Of a DNA stretch of 64,000 nt, positions 34,814 to 42,940 are shown in pieces. Under the pieces are notes generated by a model that saw only the letters and a list, made by a program, of their open reading frames with translations, had not been told where the DNA came from and made no database searches. Location: contig JBAOIH010000011.1 of the NCBI GenBank assembly GCA_037045645.1, positions 124,001-188,000 of the forward strand, read 5' to 3'. Within the stretch, counting starts at the first letter, position 1, and each line of letters starts with the position of its first letter. The position numbers and the translations under genes were made by a program. Origin of the DNA: Nocardioides sp. Its GTDB lineage: Bacteria; Actinomycetota; Actinomycetes; Propionibacteriales; Nocardioidaceae.

Positions 34814-35907
34814 CGGCCCAGCAGCCGCTCGCGCACCTCTCGTACGCGGCCGAAACGCGAGTGAGACGGGTCGGACCGGCTGGCCGCCTCCATCGTCATC
34901 GCGGCCAGCGCATCGAGAGCACCGTTGAGCATCAGCTTGGGCCGCATCGCATCGGGATTGACCCATTTCGCGTCCTCGGCCGGGCGCACCGGACGCAGTT
35001 CCTCCACGTCGCCGACGACGTGTACGCCACTGGTCGCGAGCCACTGGATCCACTCCTCGGCGCGGTCGTCTGCCCAGTCGAAGCGTTGCGGCGGGAGGCG
35101 TACGGGATCCGACTTGCGCGCACTCAGCAGATCATGGGCGAGCTTCTCGCGAATGAGTTCGTCGAAGGCCGCCTCGCGGCGTACGACCCGCTCCATGCGG
35201 CGGTTGAGTTGGCGCAGCACCTGGGTCTCGGCGACCCCCAACGACTTGTTGGCGCGGTGACTCTCCTCGGGGGCCCAGGCCGGGTCGATTTCGAAGGTCT
35301 CGCACATCCGGTGCCACAACAGGTCCTTGTTGGCGCGCAGCGCGGTGCCCGGCGGGACGGTGACGACGTGCACGTTGCGCAGCGGCACCGCTTGCGACCA
35401 CCGCTCCAACACGGCCGGCAGATCGAAGGCCTTGTAGAACCAGGTCGAGCCCTGCTCCACCTTGTTGAGGAATCTGCGGAAGGGCCACTTGCGTCCCTGC
35501 TTGATGCTCTCCTGCCAGGCGGCGGGCAGTTGCCGACCGAGGTCGCGGGCCGAATAGACCACGTGTACATCGCGACCGCGCAGCCCGTCGAGGATCTTCT
35601 CGATCTGCTCGGCGGTGGCCGGCGCGAAGATCTCGTGGCTGATGACGACCGTGTGCCGCGAACGTGCGACCAGTTTGGTCATCGCGTCCCAGGCGCCGGC
35701 CGCGTGCCCGGTCGGACCGCCCCAGTCCTGCCCGAGCACGTCGAGCGCGGCGCGGAAGTGGAACAGGTCGGCGTCCACCTTGCGCGAGTTGGTCGGGAAG
35801 TCGATCCCGTGCTTGAGCAGGGTGTCGCGGTTGATGCTGAGTCGGTCCTGGACGTACGTCGTGCCGGTCTTGGGCGCGCCGATGTGCAGATAGACGCGTC
35901 GACTCAT
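34810..35907 (-). CDS. Sulfotransferase-like protein, first gene of three
   Basis: A 365-residue protein starting MSRRVYLHIGAPKTGTTYVQD, with the PAPS-binding P-loop at residues ~9-16, 'VVISHEIFAPA', and 'VVYSARDLGRQLPAAW' matching the PAPS 3'-phosphate motif. The overall order matches the 32370-33599 protein, indicating tandem duplication. The ATG at 35907 is chosen because the P-loop must be N-terminal; the open frame extends a little further upstream. It is the first gene of the three-gene run and sits 14 bp upstream-adjacent to the end of mvaB on the same strand. Confidence 0.8.
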   Translation of the reverse strand: MSRRVYLHIGAPKTGTTYVQDRLSINRDTLLKHGIDFPTNSRKVDADLFHFRAALDVLGQDWGGPTGHAAGAWDAMTKLVARSRHTVVISHEIFAPATAEQIEKILDGLRGRDVHVVYSARDLGRQLPAAWQESIKQGRKWPFRRFLNKVEQGSTWFYKAFDLPAVLERWSQAVPLRNVHVVTVPPGTALRANKDLLWHRMCETFEIDPAWAPEESHRANKSLGVAETQVLRQLNRRMERVVRREAAFDELIREKLAHDLLSARKSDPVRLPPQRFDWADDRAEEWIQWLATSGVHVVGDVEELRPVRPAEDAKWVNPDAMRPKLMLNGALDALAAMTMEAASRSDPSHSRFGRVREVRERLLGR

Positions 35908-35920
35908 AGACCGGATCCTC

Positions 35921-36997
35921 TCACTCCGGTGAGCCGAGTGCGCGCACCACCGCACTCGGACTCGGCCGCCCTAGTTGCCCCGCCATCCAGGTGCTCGTCC
36001 GGACCAACGCGGGCAGGTCGACGCCGTGCGTGATCCCGAGGCCGTCGAGCATCCAGACCAGGTCCTCGGTGGCGAGATTGCCGGTGGCCGATTTGGCGTA
36101 GGGACACCCACCGAGCCCACCCGCGCTCGCGTCGAACGTGGCGATGCCCTCTTCCAGCGCGGCGTACGTGTTGGTCAGCGCCTGGCCGTAGGTGTCGTGG
36201 AAGTGCATCGCCAGCGACTCGCGTCCGACGCCGACTCTGTCGAAGGCCCCGATCAGTTTGCGTACGTGGCCCGCCGTGCCAACGCCGATGGTGTCGCCGA
36301 TGCTGAGCTGGCTGGCGCCCAGGTCGAGCAGTCGGCGACTCACGAGCACGACCTGCTCGACCGGCACCGGGCCTTCCCACGGGTCCCCGAAGCACATCGA
36401 GACGTACGCCCGCACGTCCATCCCCGCCTCGCGCGCCCTCGTCACAGTGGGTGCGAACATCTCGAACTGCTGCTCCAGGCTGCGGTTGAGGTTGCGCTGG
36501 GCGAACGTCTCGGTCGCGCTGCCGAAGATCGCGATGTGGCGACAGCCGAGTTCGAGCGCCCGGTCGAGCCCACGTTCGTTGGGGACGAGAACGGGCAGGT
36601 CGAAGGCCGCCCCCGGTGGTTGAGGAGGCCGCGCAGCGGGCGTCTCGAAACCACGCCCCCCACCGGCCGTCTCGAAACCACGCCCCCCACCGGCCGTCTC
36701 GAAACCACGCCCCCCACCGGTGGTTGAGGAGCCCGCGTCAGCGGGCGTCTCGAAACCACGCAACAACCCCACCAACTCCGCCGCATCCGCCAACTGCGGC
36801 ACCCACTTGGGGTGCACGAAACTGGTCGCCTCGACGATCGGCAGCCCAGCCGCGAGCAGCCGGCGCACGAACTCCGCCTTCACCTCGACCGGCACGACCG
36901 CCTGCTCGTTCTGCAGGCCGTCGCGGGGACCGACCTCATAGATCGTGACGCGTTCGGGGAGCCCGGGGCGGGGGGTGACCATCGGCAGTCCGTTCAC
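35921..36997 (-). CDS. mvaB: Hydroxymethylglutaryl-CoA lyase with in-frame repeat insert
   Basis: The enzyme cleaves HMG-CoA to acetoacetate and acetyl-CoA, the last step of leucine breakdown. TIM-barrel motifs: 'EVGPRDGLQNE' (residues 21-31), 'VEATSFVHPKWVPQLADA', 'HFHDTYGQALTN' with metal-binding His residues, and 'GGLGGCPYAKSATGNLATED' holding the catalytic Cys. Residues ~81-129 are foreign to the family. They are Gly/Phe/Glu/Thr-rich ('GGGRGFET' repeats) and encoded by the dispersed TGGTTGAGGAG repeat array. They lie in a loop between two barrel elements. The ATG at 36997 overlaps the mccA stop by four bases. Confidence 0.92.
   Translation of the reverse strand: MNGLPMVTPRPGLPERVTIYEVGPRDGLQNEQAVVPVEVKAEFVRRLLAAGLPIVEATSFVHPKWVPQLADAAELVGLLRGFETPADAGSSTTGGGRGFETAGGGRGFETAGGGRGFETPAARPPQPPGAAFDLPVLVPNERGLDRALELGCRHIAIFGSATETFAQRNLNRSLEQQFEMFAPTVTRAREAGMDVRAYVSMCFGDPWEGPVPVEQVVLVSRRLLDLGASQLSIGDTIGVGTAGHVRKLIGAFDRVGVGRESLAMHFHDTYGQALTNTYAALEEGIATFDASAGGLGGCPYAKSATGNLATEDLVWMLDGLGITHGVDLPALVRTSTWMAGQLGRPSPSAVVRALGSPE
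36615..36760. repeat. Dispersed TGGTTGAGGAG repeat array inside mvaB
   Basis: Two full units (GGTGGTTGAGGAG...GCGTCTCGAAACCACGC) flank three short 'CACCGGCCGTCTCGAAAC' partial units. The whole array is read through by mvaB in frame. Confidence 0.9.
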
Positions 36998-38883
36998 GAT
37001 TCGCTCACCTCGAACAGCATCGCGCCCAACTTGACCTGCTCACCCGGGGCCGCGCCGACAGCCGCGACGACCCCGTGGTACGGCGCCTTCAGGGCCAGTT
37101 CCATCTTCATCGCCTCCAACACGCCGAGGGTCTGACCAGAGGCGACCGCCTCACCTTCGACGACATGCACGGCGAGCACCGTGCCGGGCATCGGCGCGAG
37201 CAGGGTGCCATCGCTGACAGCCGCGGCGTGGTCGCCGAACGCATCCGGTCGCTCGAAGATGAAGCGTTGCCCCCGATGCAGCACCTCGACCGTCGCGCCG
37301 AGATCGCGTACGCGGCCCTCATGGCGTTCACCGTTGACCTCGACCGCGAGGTGGTGACCGCCAGCGTCTCGGCCACGGCCCAGGATGCGGGCCGGTCGGG
37401 AGTCCAGGGAGTCACGTCGCACCTCGATCAGTTGGTCGAGGTCGACCAGCGTGGCCGCTGCAGGAGCGCCCGAGCGCCAGCCGTCCGCGCGCCAGGGGTC
37501 GGGGTCGCCCGCCGAGTCGGGAGCAAGCGCGTACGCCGCCAGCGCCCGCGCGCCGTCGGGCTCCGGGGCGGCGACCTCGTGATGATCCAGCCAGGCCGTG
37601 TCGATCGTCGCCTCGGCGAACTCGTCGGTGGCCAGCAGCGCACGCAGGAAGCCGGTGTTCGTGGTCAGCCCGGCGATGTCGGTCTGGTCGAGCGCGGCGA
37701 TCAGTCGACGTCGAGCGTCCTCACGGGTGGCACCGTGGGCGATCACCTTGCCGAGCATCGGGTCGTAGGCAGTGCTCACCTCCTGACCGGTGCGCAGTGC
37801 CGCATCGACGCGGATCCCGTCGCCGCGCGGCCAGCGTACGAAGGTCGCGACGCCCGCTTGCGGCAGGAAGCCGCCGAACGAGTCCTCGGCGTAGACGCGC
37901 GCCTCGATGGCGTGACCGTGGATGCCGAGTTCACCGGAACCGATCGACAACGGCTCACCGGCGGTGATCCGCAACTGCTCCTCGACCAGGTCGAAGCCAC
38001 CTGTGATCGCCTCGGTCACGGGGTGCTCGACCTGGAGGCGAGTGTTCATCTCCAAGAAGTAGAAGTCGCCCGTCGCGTTGTCGAGCAGGAACTCGACGGT
38101 GCCCGCATTCACGTACCCCACCTGCTTTGCCAGGGACACCGCCGCGCTGGTCAGCCGCTGCCGCAGATCGGCGTCGATGGTCGGCCCGGGAGCCTCCTCC
38201 AGCACCTTCTGATGCCGCCGCTGTGTAGAGCAGTCGCGCTCGTAGAGGTGGATCACATTGCCGTGGGTGTCGCCCAGGATCTGCACCTCGAGGTGACGGC
38301 CCGACTCGACGTACTTCTCCACCAGCAGCGTGTCGTCTCCGAACGACTTGGCCGCCTCCCGCGCCGCCGCGGCGGCCGCCTCCGCAAAGTCCGCAGCGCT
38401 GGTCACCACCCGCATCCCCTTGCCGCCGCCCCCGGCCGCGGCCTTGACCAGCACCGGATAGGCGAACGTCTCCGGGTCGTCGGTCAGGGCGTACGACGGG
38501 ACGACCGGCACGTCAGCTGCGACCGCGATCTCGCGGGCAGCATCCTTGCGTCCCATCGCGTCCATGACGTCGGCGCTGGGACCGACCAGGCGTACGCCAG
38601 CCTGCGCCAACGCGCGCGCGAACGGCGCACGTTCGCTCAAGAAGCCATAGCCCGGATGCACCGCGTCCGCGTCTGCCTCGACCGCAGCAGCCACCACCTC
38701 GTCGATGTCGAGATAGGAACTCATCCGGATCGCTCGGTCGGCGGCCTTGACGTGCGGCGCCGACACATCGAGGTCGGTATAGAGCGCGATCGTCTCGATG
38801 CCGAGCCGGCGGCAGGTGCGGAAGACGCGGAGCGCGATCTCGCCGCGGTTTGCGACCAACACGGACCGGATCGGTTGTGTCAT
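36994..38883 (-). CDS. Methylcrotonyl-CoA carboxylase biotin-containing (alpha) subunit
   Basis: A 629-residue acyl-CoA carboxylase alpha chain: N-terminal biotin carboxylase ('ANRGEIALRV', ATP-grasp 'KAAAGGGGKGMR', 'FLEMNTRLQVEHPVTE') and a C-terminal biotinyl domain with the biotin lysine in 'LEAMKMEL'. With the adjacent MCC-type beta subunit and HMG-CoA lyase it forms the leucine-catabolic set, so 3-methylcrotonyl-CoA is the expected substrate. The start is the ATG at 38883. Between it and the beta-subunit gene lies a 150-bp repeat array. It overlaps mvaB by 4 bp. Confidence 0.92.
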   Translation of the reverse strand: MTQPIRSVLVANRGEIALRVFRTCRRLGIETIALYTDLDVSAPHVKAADRAIRMSSYLDIDEVVAAAVEADADAVHPGYGFLSERAPFARALAQAGVRLVGPSADVMDAMGRKDAAREIAVAADVPVVPSYALTDDPETFAYPVLVKAAAGGGGKGMRVVTSAADFAEAAAAAAREAAKSFGDDTLLVEKYVESGRHLEVQILGDTHGNVIHLYERDCSTQRRHQKVLEEAPGPTIDADLRQRLTSAAVSLAKQVGYVNAGTVEFLLDNATGDFYFLEMNTRLQVEHPVTEAITGGFDLVEEQLRITAGEPLSIGSGELGIHGHAIEARVYAEDSFGGFLPQAGVATFVRWPRGDGIRVDAALRTGQEVSTAYDPMLGKVIAHGATREDARRRLIAALDQTDIAGLTTNTGFLRALLATDEFAEATIDTAWLDHHEVAAPEPDGARALAAYALAPDSAGDPDPWRADGWRSGAPAAATLVDLDQLIEVRRDSLDSRPARILGRGRDAGGHHLAVEVNGERHEGRVRDLGATVEVLHRGQRFIFERPDAFGDHAAAVSDGTLLAPMPGTVLAVHVVEGEAVASGQTLGVLEAMKMELALKAPYHGVVAAVGAAPGEQVKLGAMLFEVSES

Positions 38884-38909
38884 GAGTACTCCTTCGTCAT
38901 GCGTACACG

Positions 38910-39060
38910 GGTGGTTGAGGAGGGCGCAGCCCGTCTCGAAACCACACCCCCACCGGTGGTTGAGAAACCCGAAACCACGCCCCCACCGGTGGTTGAGAAA
39001 CCCGAAACCACAGCCCCACCGGTGGTTGAGGAGCGAACGCAGTGAGCGTCTCGAAACCAC
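38910..39060. repeat. Dispersed TGGTTGAGGAG repeat array between mccB and mccA
   Basis: Four units: one ends in GGGCGCAGCCCGTCTCGAAAC, two are shortened (GGTGGTTGAGAAACCCGAAA) and one is full (GAGCGAACGCAGTGAGCGTC). They fill the 232-bp gap within the carboxylase operon. Each unit is itself an inverted repeat (GGTTGAG...CTCGAAACC), so the transcript can fold into several hairpins. Confidence 0.9.
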
Positions 39061-39115
39061 GCTCCCACCCGCTGAACTCCTTCGTCGTTCATCGCTGCCC
39101 AAATCATTTGCGCGG

Positions 39116-40921
39116 TCACATCCGGAAGACGCCGTAGGACGGTGGTGGGGTCGGGCCGGAGCCCTCGCAGACCGCCAACGCCATTCCGAGCACGCGGCGC
39201 GAGTCGGCCGGATCGATGATGCCGTCGTCCCACAACCGCGCGGTGGCGTAGTAGGGCGAGCCCTGGTGCTCGTACTGCTCGCGGATCGGCGCCTTGAACG
39301 CCTCTTCCTCGTCCGCGCTCCACTCGCCTCCCCCGGCCTCGATGCCGTCGCGCTTCACGGTCGACAACACCGACGCAGCCTGCTCGCCACCCATCACCGA
39401 GATCCGCGCGTTGGGCCACATCCACAAGAAGCGCGGGTCGTACGCCCGACCGCACATGCCGTAGTTGCCCGCACCGAACGAACCCCCGATCACCAAGGTC
39501 AGCTTCGGTACGACCGAGCTGGCGACCGCCGTGACGAGTTTGGCGCCGTCGCGCGCGATGCCCTGGTTCTCGTACTCCTTGCCGACCATGAAGCCGGTGA
39601 TGTTCTGCAAGAACAACAGGGGTACGCCGCGCTGGTTGCACAACTCGACGAAGTGCGCACCCTTGCGCGCGGACTCGCTGAAGAGGATGCCGTTGTTGGC
39701 CACGATCCCGACCGGGCGGCCCATGATGTGCGCGAAGCCGCACACCAGTGTCTCGCCGTAGAGCCGCTTGAACTCGTGTAGCCGTGACCCGTCGACCAGA
39801 CGCCGGATCACCTCGCGCACGTCGTAGGGCGTACGCGTGTCGGCGGGGACGACGTCGTAGAGCGACTCGGCCGGCTCGTGTGGTTCGTCGAATGTGGTTT
39901 CGAGACGCTCACTTCGTTCGCTCCTCAACCACCGATCACCGCCGGTGAACGAGGAAGGGCCAGCCCCGCCGGTGGTCGAGAACGGCGCAGCCCCGCCGGT
40001 GAACGAGGCCGGGCCCGCCCCGCCGGTGAACGAGGAAAGGCCCGCCCCGCCGGTGAACGAGGCCGGGCCAGCCCCGCCGGTGAACGAGGAGCGCCCAGCC
40101 CCGCCGGTGGTTGAGGAGGGGCGCAGCCCCGTCTCGAAACCACCACCTGGCAGCGTCGCCACGATCGACCGTACGATCCGCAGCGCGTGCGCATCGTCGT
40201 CGGCAAGATGGTCGACCACCCCGGACGTACGCGCATGCACGTCGCCACCGCCGAGCTCCTCCGCGGTCACCACCTCGCCCGTCGCCGCCTTCACCAGCGG
40301 CGGCCCCCCGAGGAAGATCGTGCCCTGCTCCTTGACGATCACGGTCTCGTCCGACATCGCGGGGACGTACGCCCCACCGGCCGTGCACGAGCCCATCACC
40401 GCGGCGATCTGGGGGATGCCGGCCCGCGACAGATTGGCCTGGTTGAAGAAGATCCGGCCGAAGTGTTCGCGGTCGGGGAAGACGTCATCCTGCATCGGCA
40501 AGAACGCGCCGCCGGAGTCGACCAGGTACACACATGGCAGTCGGTTCTCGGCCGCGATCGTCTGCGCGCGCAGGTGCTTCTTGACCGTCAGCGGGTAGTA
40601 GGTGCCACCCTTCACCGTCGCGTCGTTGGCCACGATCATGCACAGTCGGCCCTCGATCCGGCCGATGCCCGCCACGACCGACGCACTGGGCACCGCGAAG
40701 TCGTCTCCGGCGCCGCCGTACATCCCGAATGCCGCCAGGGGCGCCAGCTCGAGGAACGGCGAACCCGGGTCGAGGAGCCGATCGATCCGGTCGCGTACCA
40801 GCAGCTTGCCCCGCCCGGTGTGCTTGGCCCGGGCGGATTCAGAACCGCCCTGACGGACCTTGGCGAGCGTGGCTCGCAACTCCTCGGCGAGCGTACGGAG
40901 CCCCACAGTAGGCGCAGTCAT
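39116..40921 (-). CDS. Methylcrotonyl-CoA carboxylase carboxyltransferase (beta) subunit with repeat insert
   Basis: A 601-residue carboxyltransferase. Diagnostic MCC-beta motifs are 'IVANNGILFSESARKGAHFVEL', 'QNITGFMVGKEYENQGIA' and 'GAGNYGMCGRAYDPRF' (each quoted in part), and the protein ends 'YGVFRM'. Residues ~259-345 are an insert absent from the family. It consists of 9-residue 'GGAGPASFT' repeats from a 27-bp tandem array, flanked by repeat-derived 'RSERSERLETT'. It falls between the N- and C-terminal crotonase-like domains. The ATG at 40921 lies 9 bp from a palindrome shared with the TetR gene at 42941. It is the first gene of the operon mccB-mccA-mvaB. Confidence 0.93.
   Translation of the reverse strand: MTAPTVGLRTLAEELRATLAKVRQGGSESARAKHTGRGKLLVRDRIDRLLDPGSPFLELAPLAAFGMYGGAGDDFAVPSASVVAGIGRIEGRLCMIVANDATVKGGTYYPLTVKKHLRAQTIAAENRLPCVYLVDSGGAFLPMQDDVFPDREHFGRIFFNQANLSRAGIPQIAAVMGSCTAGGAYVPAMSDETVIVKEQGTIFLGGPPLVKAATGEVVTAEELGGGDVHARTSGVVDHLADDDAHALRIVRSIVATLPGGGFETGLRPSSTTGGAGRSSFTGGAGPASFTGGAGLSSFTGGAGPASFTGGAAPFSTTGGAGPSSFTGGDRWLRSERSERLETTFDEPHEPAESLYDVVPADTRTPYDVREVIRRLVDGSRLHEFKRLYGETLVCGFAHIMGRPVGIVANNGILFSESARKGAHFVELCNQRGVPLLFLQNITGFMVGKEYENQGIARDGAKLVTAVASSVVPKLTLVIGGSFGAGNYGMCGRAYDPRFLWMWPNARISVMGGEQAASVLSTVKRDGIEAGGGEWSADEEEAFKAPIREQYEHQGSPYYATARLWDDGIIDPADSRRVLGMALAVCEGSGPTPPPSYGVFRM
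39894..40145. repeat. Dispersed repeat with 27-bp tandem expansion inside mccB
   Basis: On each side lies a TGGTTGAGGAG/TCGAAACCAC-type unit. Between them are about seven tandem 27-bp units of the form GCCCCGCCGGTGAACGAG plus nine variable bases. The whole 252-bp block is translated in frame. Confidence 0.88.
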
Positions 40922-40929
40922 GCCCGCCA

Positions 40930-40947
40930 GGTTAGCGATCGTTAACC
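40930..40947. promoter_or_regulatory. Palindromic operator in front of mccB operon
   Basis: GGTTAGCGATCGTTAACC is an 18-bp palindrome with one mismatch, 8 bp upstream of the mccB ATG. It is nearly identical to the palindrome at 42919-42936 in front of the TetR gene, so that regulator probably represses this operon. Its closeness to the ATG leaves no clear ribosome site and suggests a leaderless or very short-leader mRNA. Confidence 0.72.
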
Positions 40948-41042
40948 ACGCGGTCCAGCCCATCACCCTCGATCCGGGGGTCAGCACCCGGGACATCACT
41001 CGCACGATGACCTAGCCTGCGGCGAAGACCTAGGAGTGTGCG

Positions 41043-41747
41043 ATGCCCGATCCGCTGCGCCTCGTCCTCGCCGAGGACGGCGACCTGTTGCGCGCCGGCA
41101 TCCTCGCGCTCTTCGAGGCCTTCCCCGAAATCGAGCCGGTCGGGGTCGCGCGTTCGTACGACGGTCTGCTCGCCGCCGTCGAAGAACATCGCCCCGACGT
41201 CGTGTTGACCGACATCCGGATGCCTCCGGACCTCTCCGACGAAGGGATCCGGGCCGCTAACCAGTTGCGGCGTACGCATCCTGATCTGGGCGTCGTGGTG
41301 CTGACGCAGTATGCCGACGTCGAGTACGCCCTCGACCTGATCGCCGACGGAAGCCAGGGACGCGGCTATCTGCTGAAGGAACGCGTCGCCGACGCGACGC
41401 AACTGATCGCCGCGCTGAAGTCAGTGGCCGCGGGCGGGTCGGTGATCGACGAAACCGTGGTCGCGTCGTTGCTCGAGGCCGGCAGTCGTCGCGAGAGTTC
41501 GCACCTGGCCGCACTGACTCCGCGCGAACTGGAGGTCCTGACGCTCGTGGCCCGCGGCTTCAGCAACGGCGGGATCGCCGAGGCGCTGGTGGTGGGCGAC
41601 AAGGCGGTGGAAAAGCACATCAACTCGATCTTCCTCAAACTGGAACTTCCCGCGGGATCGCAGACACATCGACGCGTCGCTGCCACACTGATCTTCCTGA
41701 CCGAGGCCGGAGTATCCGGCGGAAACTTGAGAAAAGCCGTGTGGTGA
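41043..41747 (+). CDS. NarL/LuxR-type response regulator
   Basis: A 234-residue two-domain regulator: receiver domain with acidic pair E11/D12, phospho-acceptor D57 in 'VVLTDIRMP' and the switch 'VVVLTQYAD', then a C-terminal LuxR HTH ('LTPRELEVLTLVARGFSNGGIAEAL' type). The stop overlaps the start of the sensor kinase gene, so they are co-translated partners. It is divergent from the mccB operon, sharing a 121-bp promoter region. Confidence 0.95.
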   Translation: MPDPLRLVLAEDGDLLRAGILALFEAFPEIEPVGVARSYDGLLAAVEEHRPDVVLTDIRMPPDLSDEGIRAANQLRRTHPDLGVVVLTQYADVEYALDLIADGSQGRGYLLKERVADATQLIAALKSVAAGGSVIDETVVASLLEAGSRRESSHLAALTPRELEVLTLVARGFSNGGIAEALVVGDKAVEKHINSIFLKLELPAGSQTHRRVAATLIFLTEAGVSGGNLRKAVW

Positions 41748-42934
41748 TCACGCTCCCCTTCCTGGCCGGACTTCCCACGCGGCTGCGCAACTTCTATGTC
41801 GCCAACACGCTCGCGATCGCCCTCTCGGTGCTGGGCCTGCTCATCGGCGAGTTGTTCCTGCACAGTTGGCACCTCGACCTCAGCCTCCTCACGGTCGCGG
41901 CGGCGCTGGCGATCTCAGTGCTGGCCCTGCCGCTGATCCGCCGCGGTGGCGTGCAGATCGCGGTGCTCGCCCTGACGCTCTCGTCTGCGGTCTTCGCGTT
42001 CGCGGGCGTCGTCGTCAACCCGTTCGTGGCACCGATGGCGGTGCTGGTGCTCCTCGTCCCGTTGCTGCTCGCCTTCCCCTATCTGCCTGCCCGGGCTGTC
42101 AGCCTCGGTGTCGGCTTCGCGGTCGTGTCGACCGCCGCCGTGGCGGCGCTGGCCGAATGGCGTCGCGACAGCGAGCCCGGCCCGTCGACACCGACCGAAG
42201 TGGTCGTACTCCTCCTCTTCACCCCCCTCATCGCGGCCGTACTGACCTACGAGGTGCACGCCCTCTATCGGGAGATGAAGCACCAGGCCGAGGCACTCGT
42301 ACGATCACGCACGCAGGTCGGTGACGTCGCGATCGCGGCGCGCAAGAGCCTCGAGCGCGATCTGCACGATGGCGCGCAACAACGGCTGATCGGACTGACC
42401 GTGCAGAGCCGACTGGCCCGCAATGCACTGGCCAAAGGCGACCTGGGCGACGTCGACGAAATCCTGGCAAGGCTTGCCGCCGAGTCGCAGGCCGCCGTCC
42501 AGGAACTGCGCGACCTCGCCCAGGGGATCTATCCGCCCTTGCTGACCGAGCGCGGTCTAGGACCCGCGCTCAAAGCCATCGCGCTGCGGACACCGATCCC
42601 GTGCGTGCTGTTTGTCGAGAAGTTGCCGAGGTACGCCCCAACACTCGAAGCGGCGATCTATTTCTGCATCCACGAGGCGCTGCAGAACGCGATCAAGCAC
42701 TCCGACGCCACCGAGATCACCATCCAGATCCGCGGCGTGCCCGCGCTGGAGTTCGCGGTGATCGACAACGGTCGCGGCTTCGATGCTTCTCGCAACCGCG
42801 AGCACGGCGGCCTCAGTGGCCTGGTCGTACGCCTCGACGCGATGGGCGGCGAACTCACCGTGACCTCACGCCCAGGCGGCGGGACCACCGTACGTGCGGT
42901 GATCCCCGACCTGCAGGCGGTTAGCGACCGCTAA
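41741..42934 (+). CDS. Sensor histidine kinase, HisKA_3 (NarL-partner) type
   Basis: A protein of about 397 residues with five or six membrane helices in the first ~170 residues and almost no extracellular loop, so it probably senses within the membrane. It continues with a HisKA_3 dimerisation helix carrying the phospho-acceptor His in 'ERDLHDGAQQRL' (near residue 209), then a HATPase_c domain with N box 'HEALQNAIKHS' and G1 'DNGRGFD'. GTG starts at 41741 and 41744 are equivalent. Its last codons overlap the palindrome in front of the following TetR gene. Confidence 0.93.
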   Translation: MVITLPFLAGLPTRLRNFYVANTLAIALSVLGLLIGELFLHSWHLDLSLLTVAAALAISVLALPLIRRGGVQIAVLALTLSSAVFAFAGVVVNPFVAPMAVLVLLVPLLLAFPYLPARAVSLGVGFAVVSTAAVAALAEWRRDSEPGPSTPTEVVVLLLFTPLIAAVLTYEVHALYREMKHQAEALVRSRTQVGDVAIAARKSLERDLHDGAQQRLIGLTVQSRLARNALAKGDLGDVDEILARLAAESQAAVQELRDLAQGIYPPLLTERGLGPALKAIALRTPIPCVLFVEKLPRYAPTLEAAIYFCIHEALQNAIKHSDATEITIQIRGVPALEFAVIDNGRGFDASRNREHGGLSGLVVRLDAMGGELTVTSRPGGGTTVRAVIPDLQAVSDR

Positions 42935-42936
42935 CC
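42919..42936. promoter_or_regulatory. Palindromic operator in front of TetR gene
   Basis: GGTTAGCGACCGCTAACC is an 18-bp near-perfect palindrome that overlaps the last codons of the kinase gene and ends 4 bp before the TetR start. It matches the site at 40930-40947, supporting autoregulation plus control of the leucine-catabolic operon. Confidence 0.72.
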
Positions 42937-42940
42937 TGGC

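Noticed and set aside
37075..39045. A 650-codon plus-strand frame opposite the carboxylase alpha gene
   Set aside because: Shadow of the biotin carboxylase gene; no recognisable motif and low-complexity composition.
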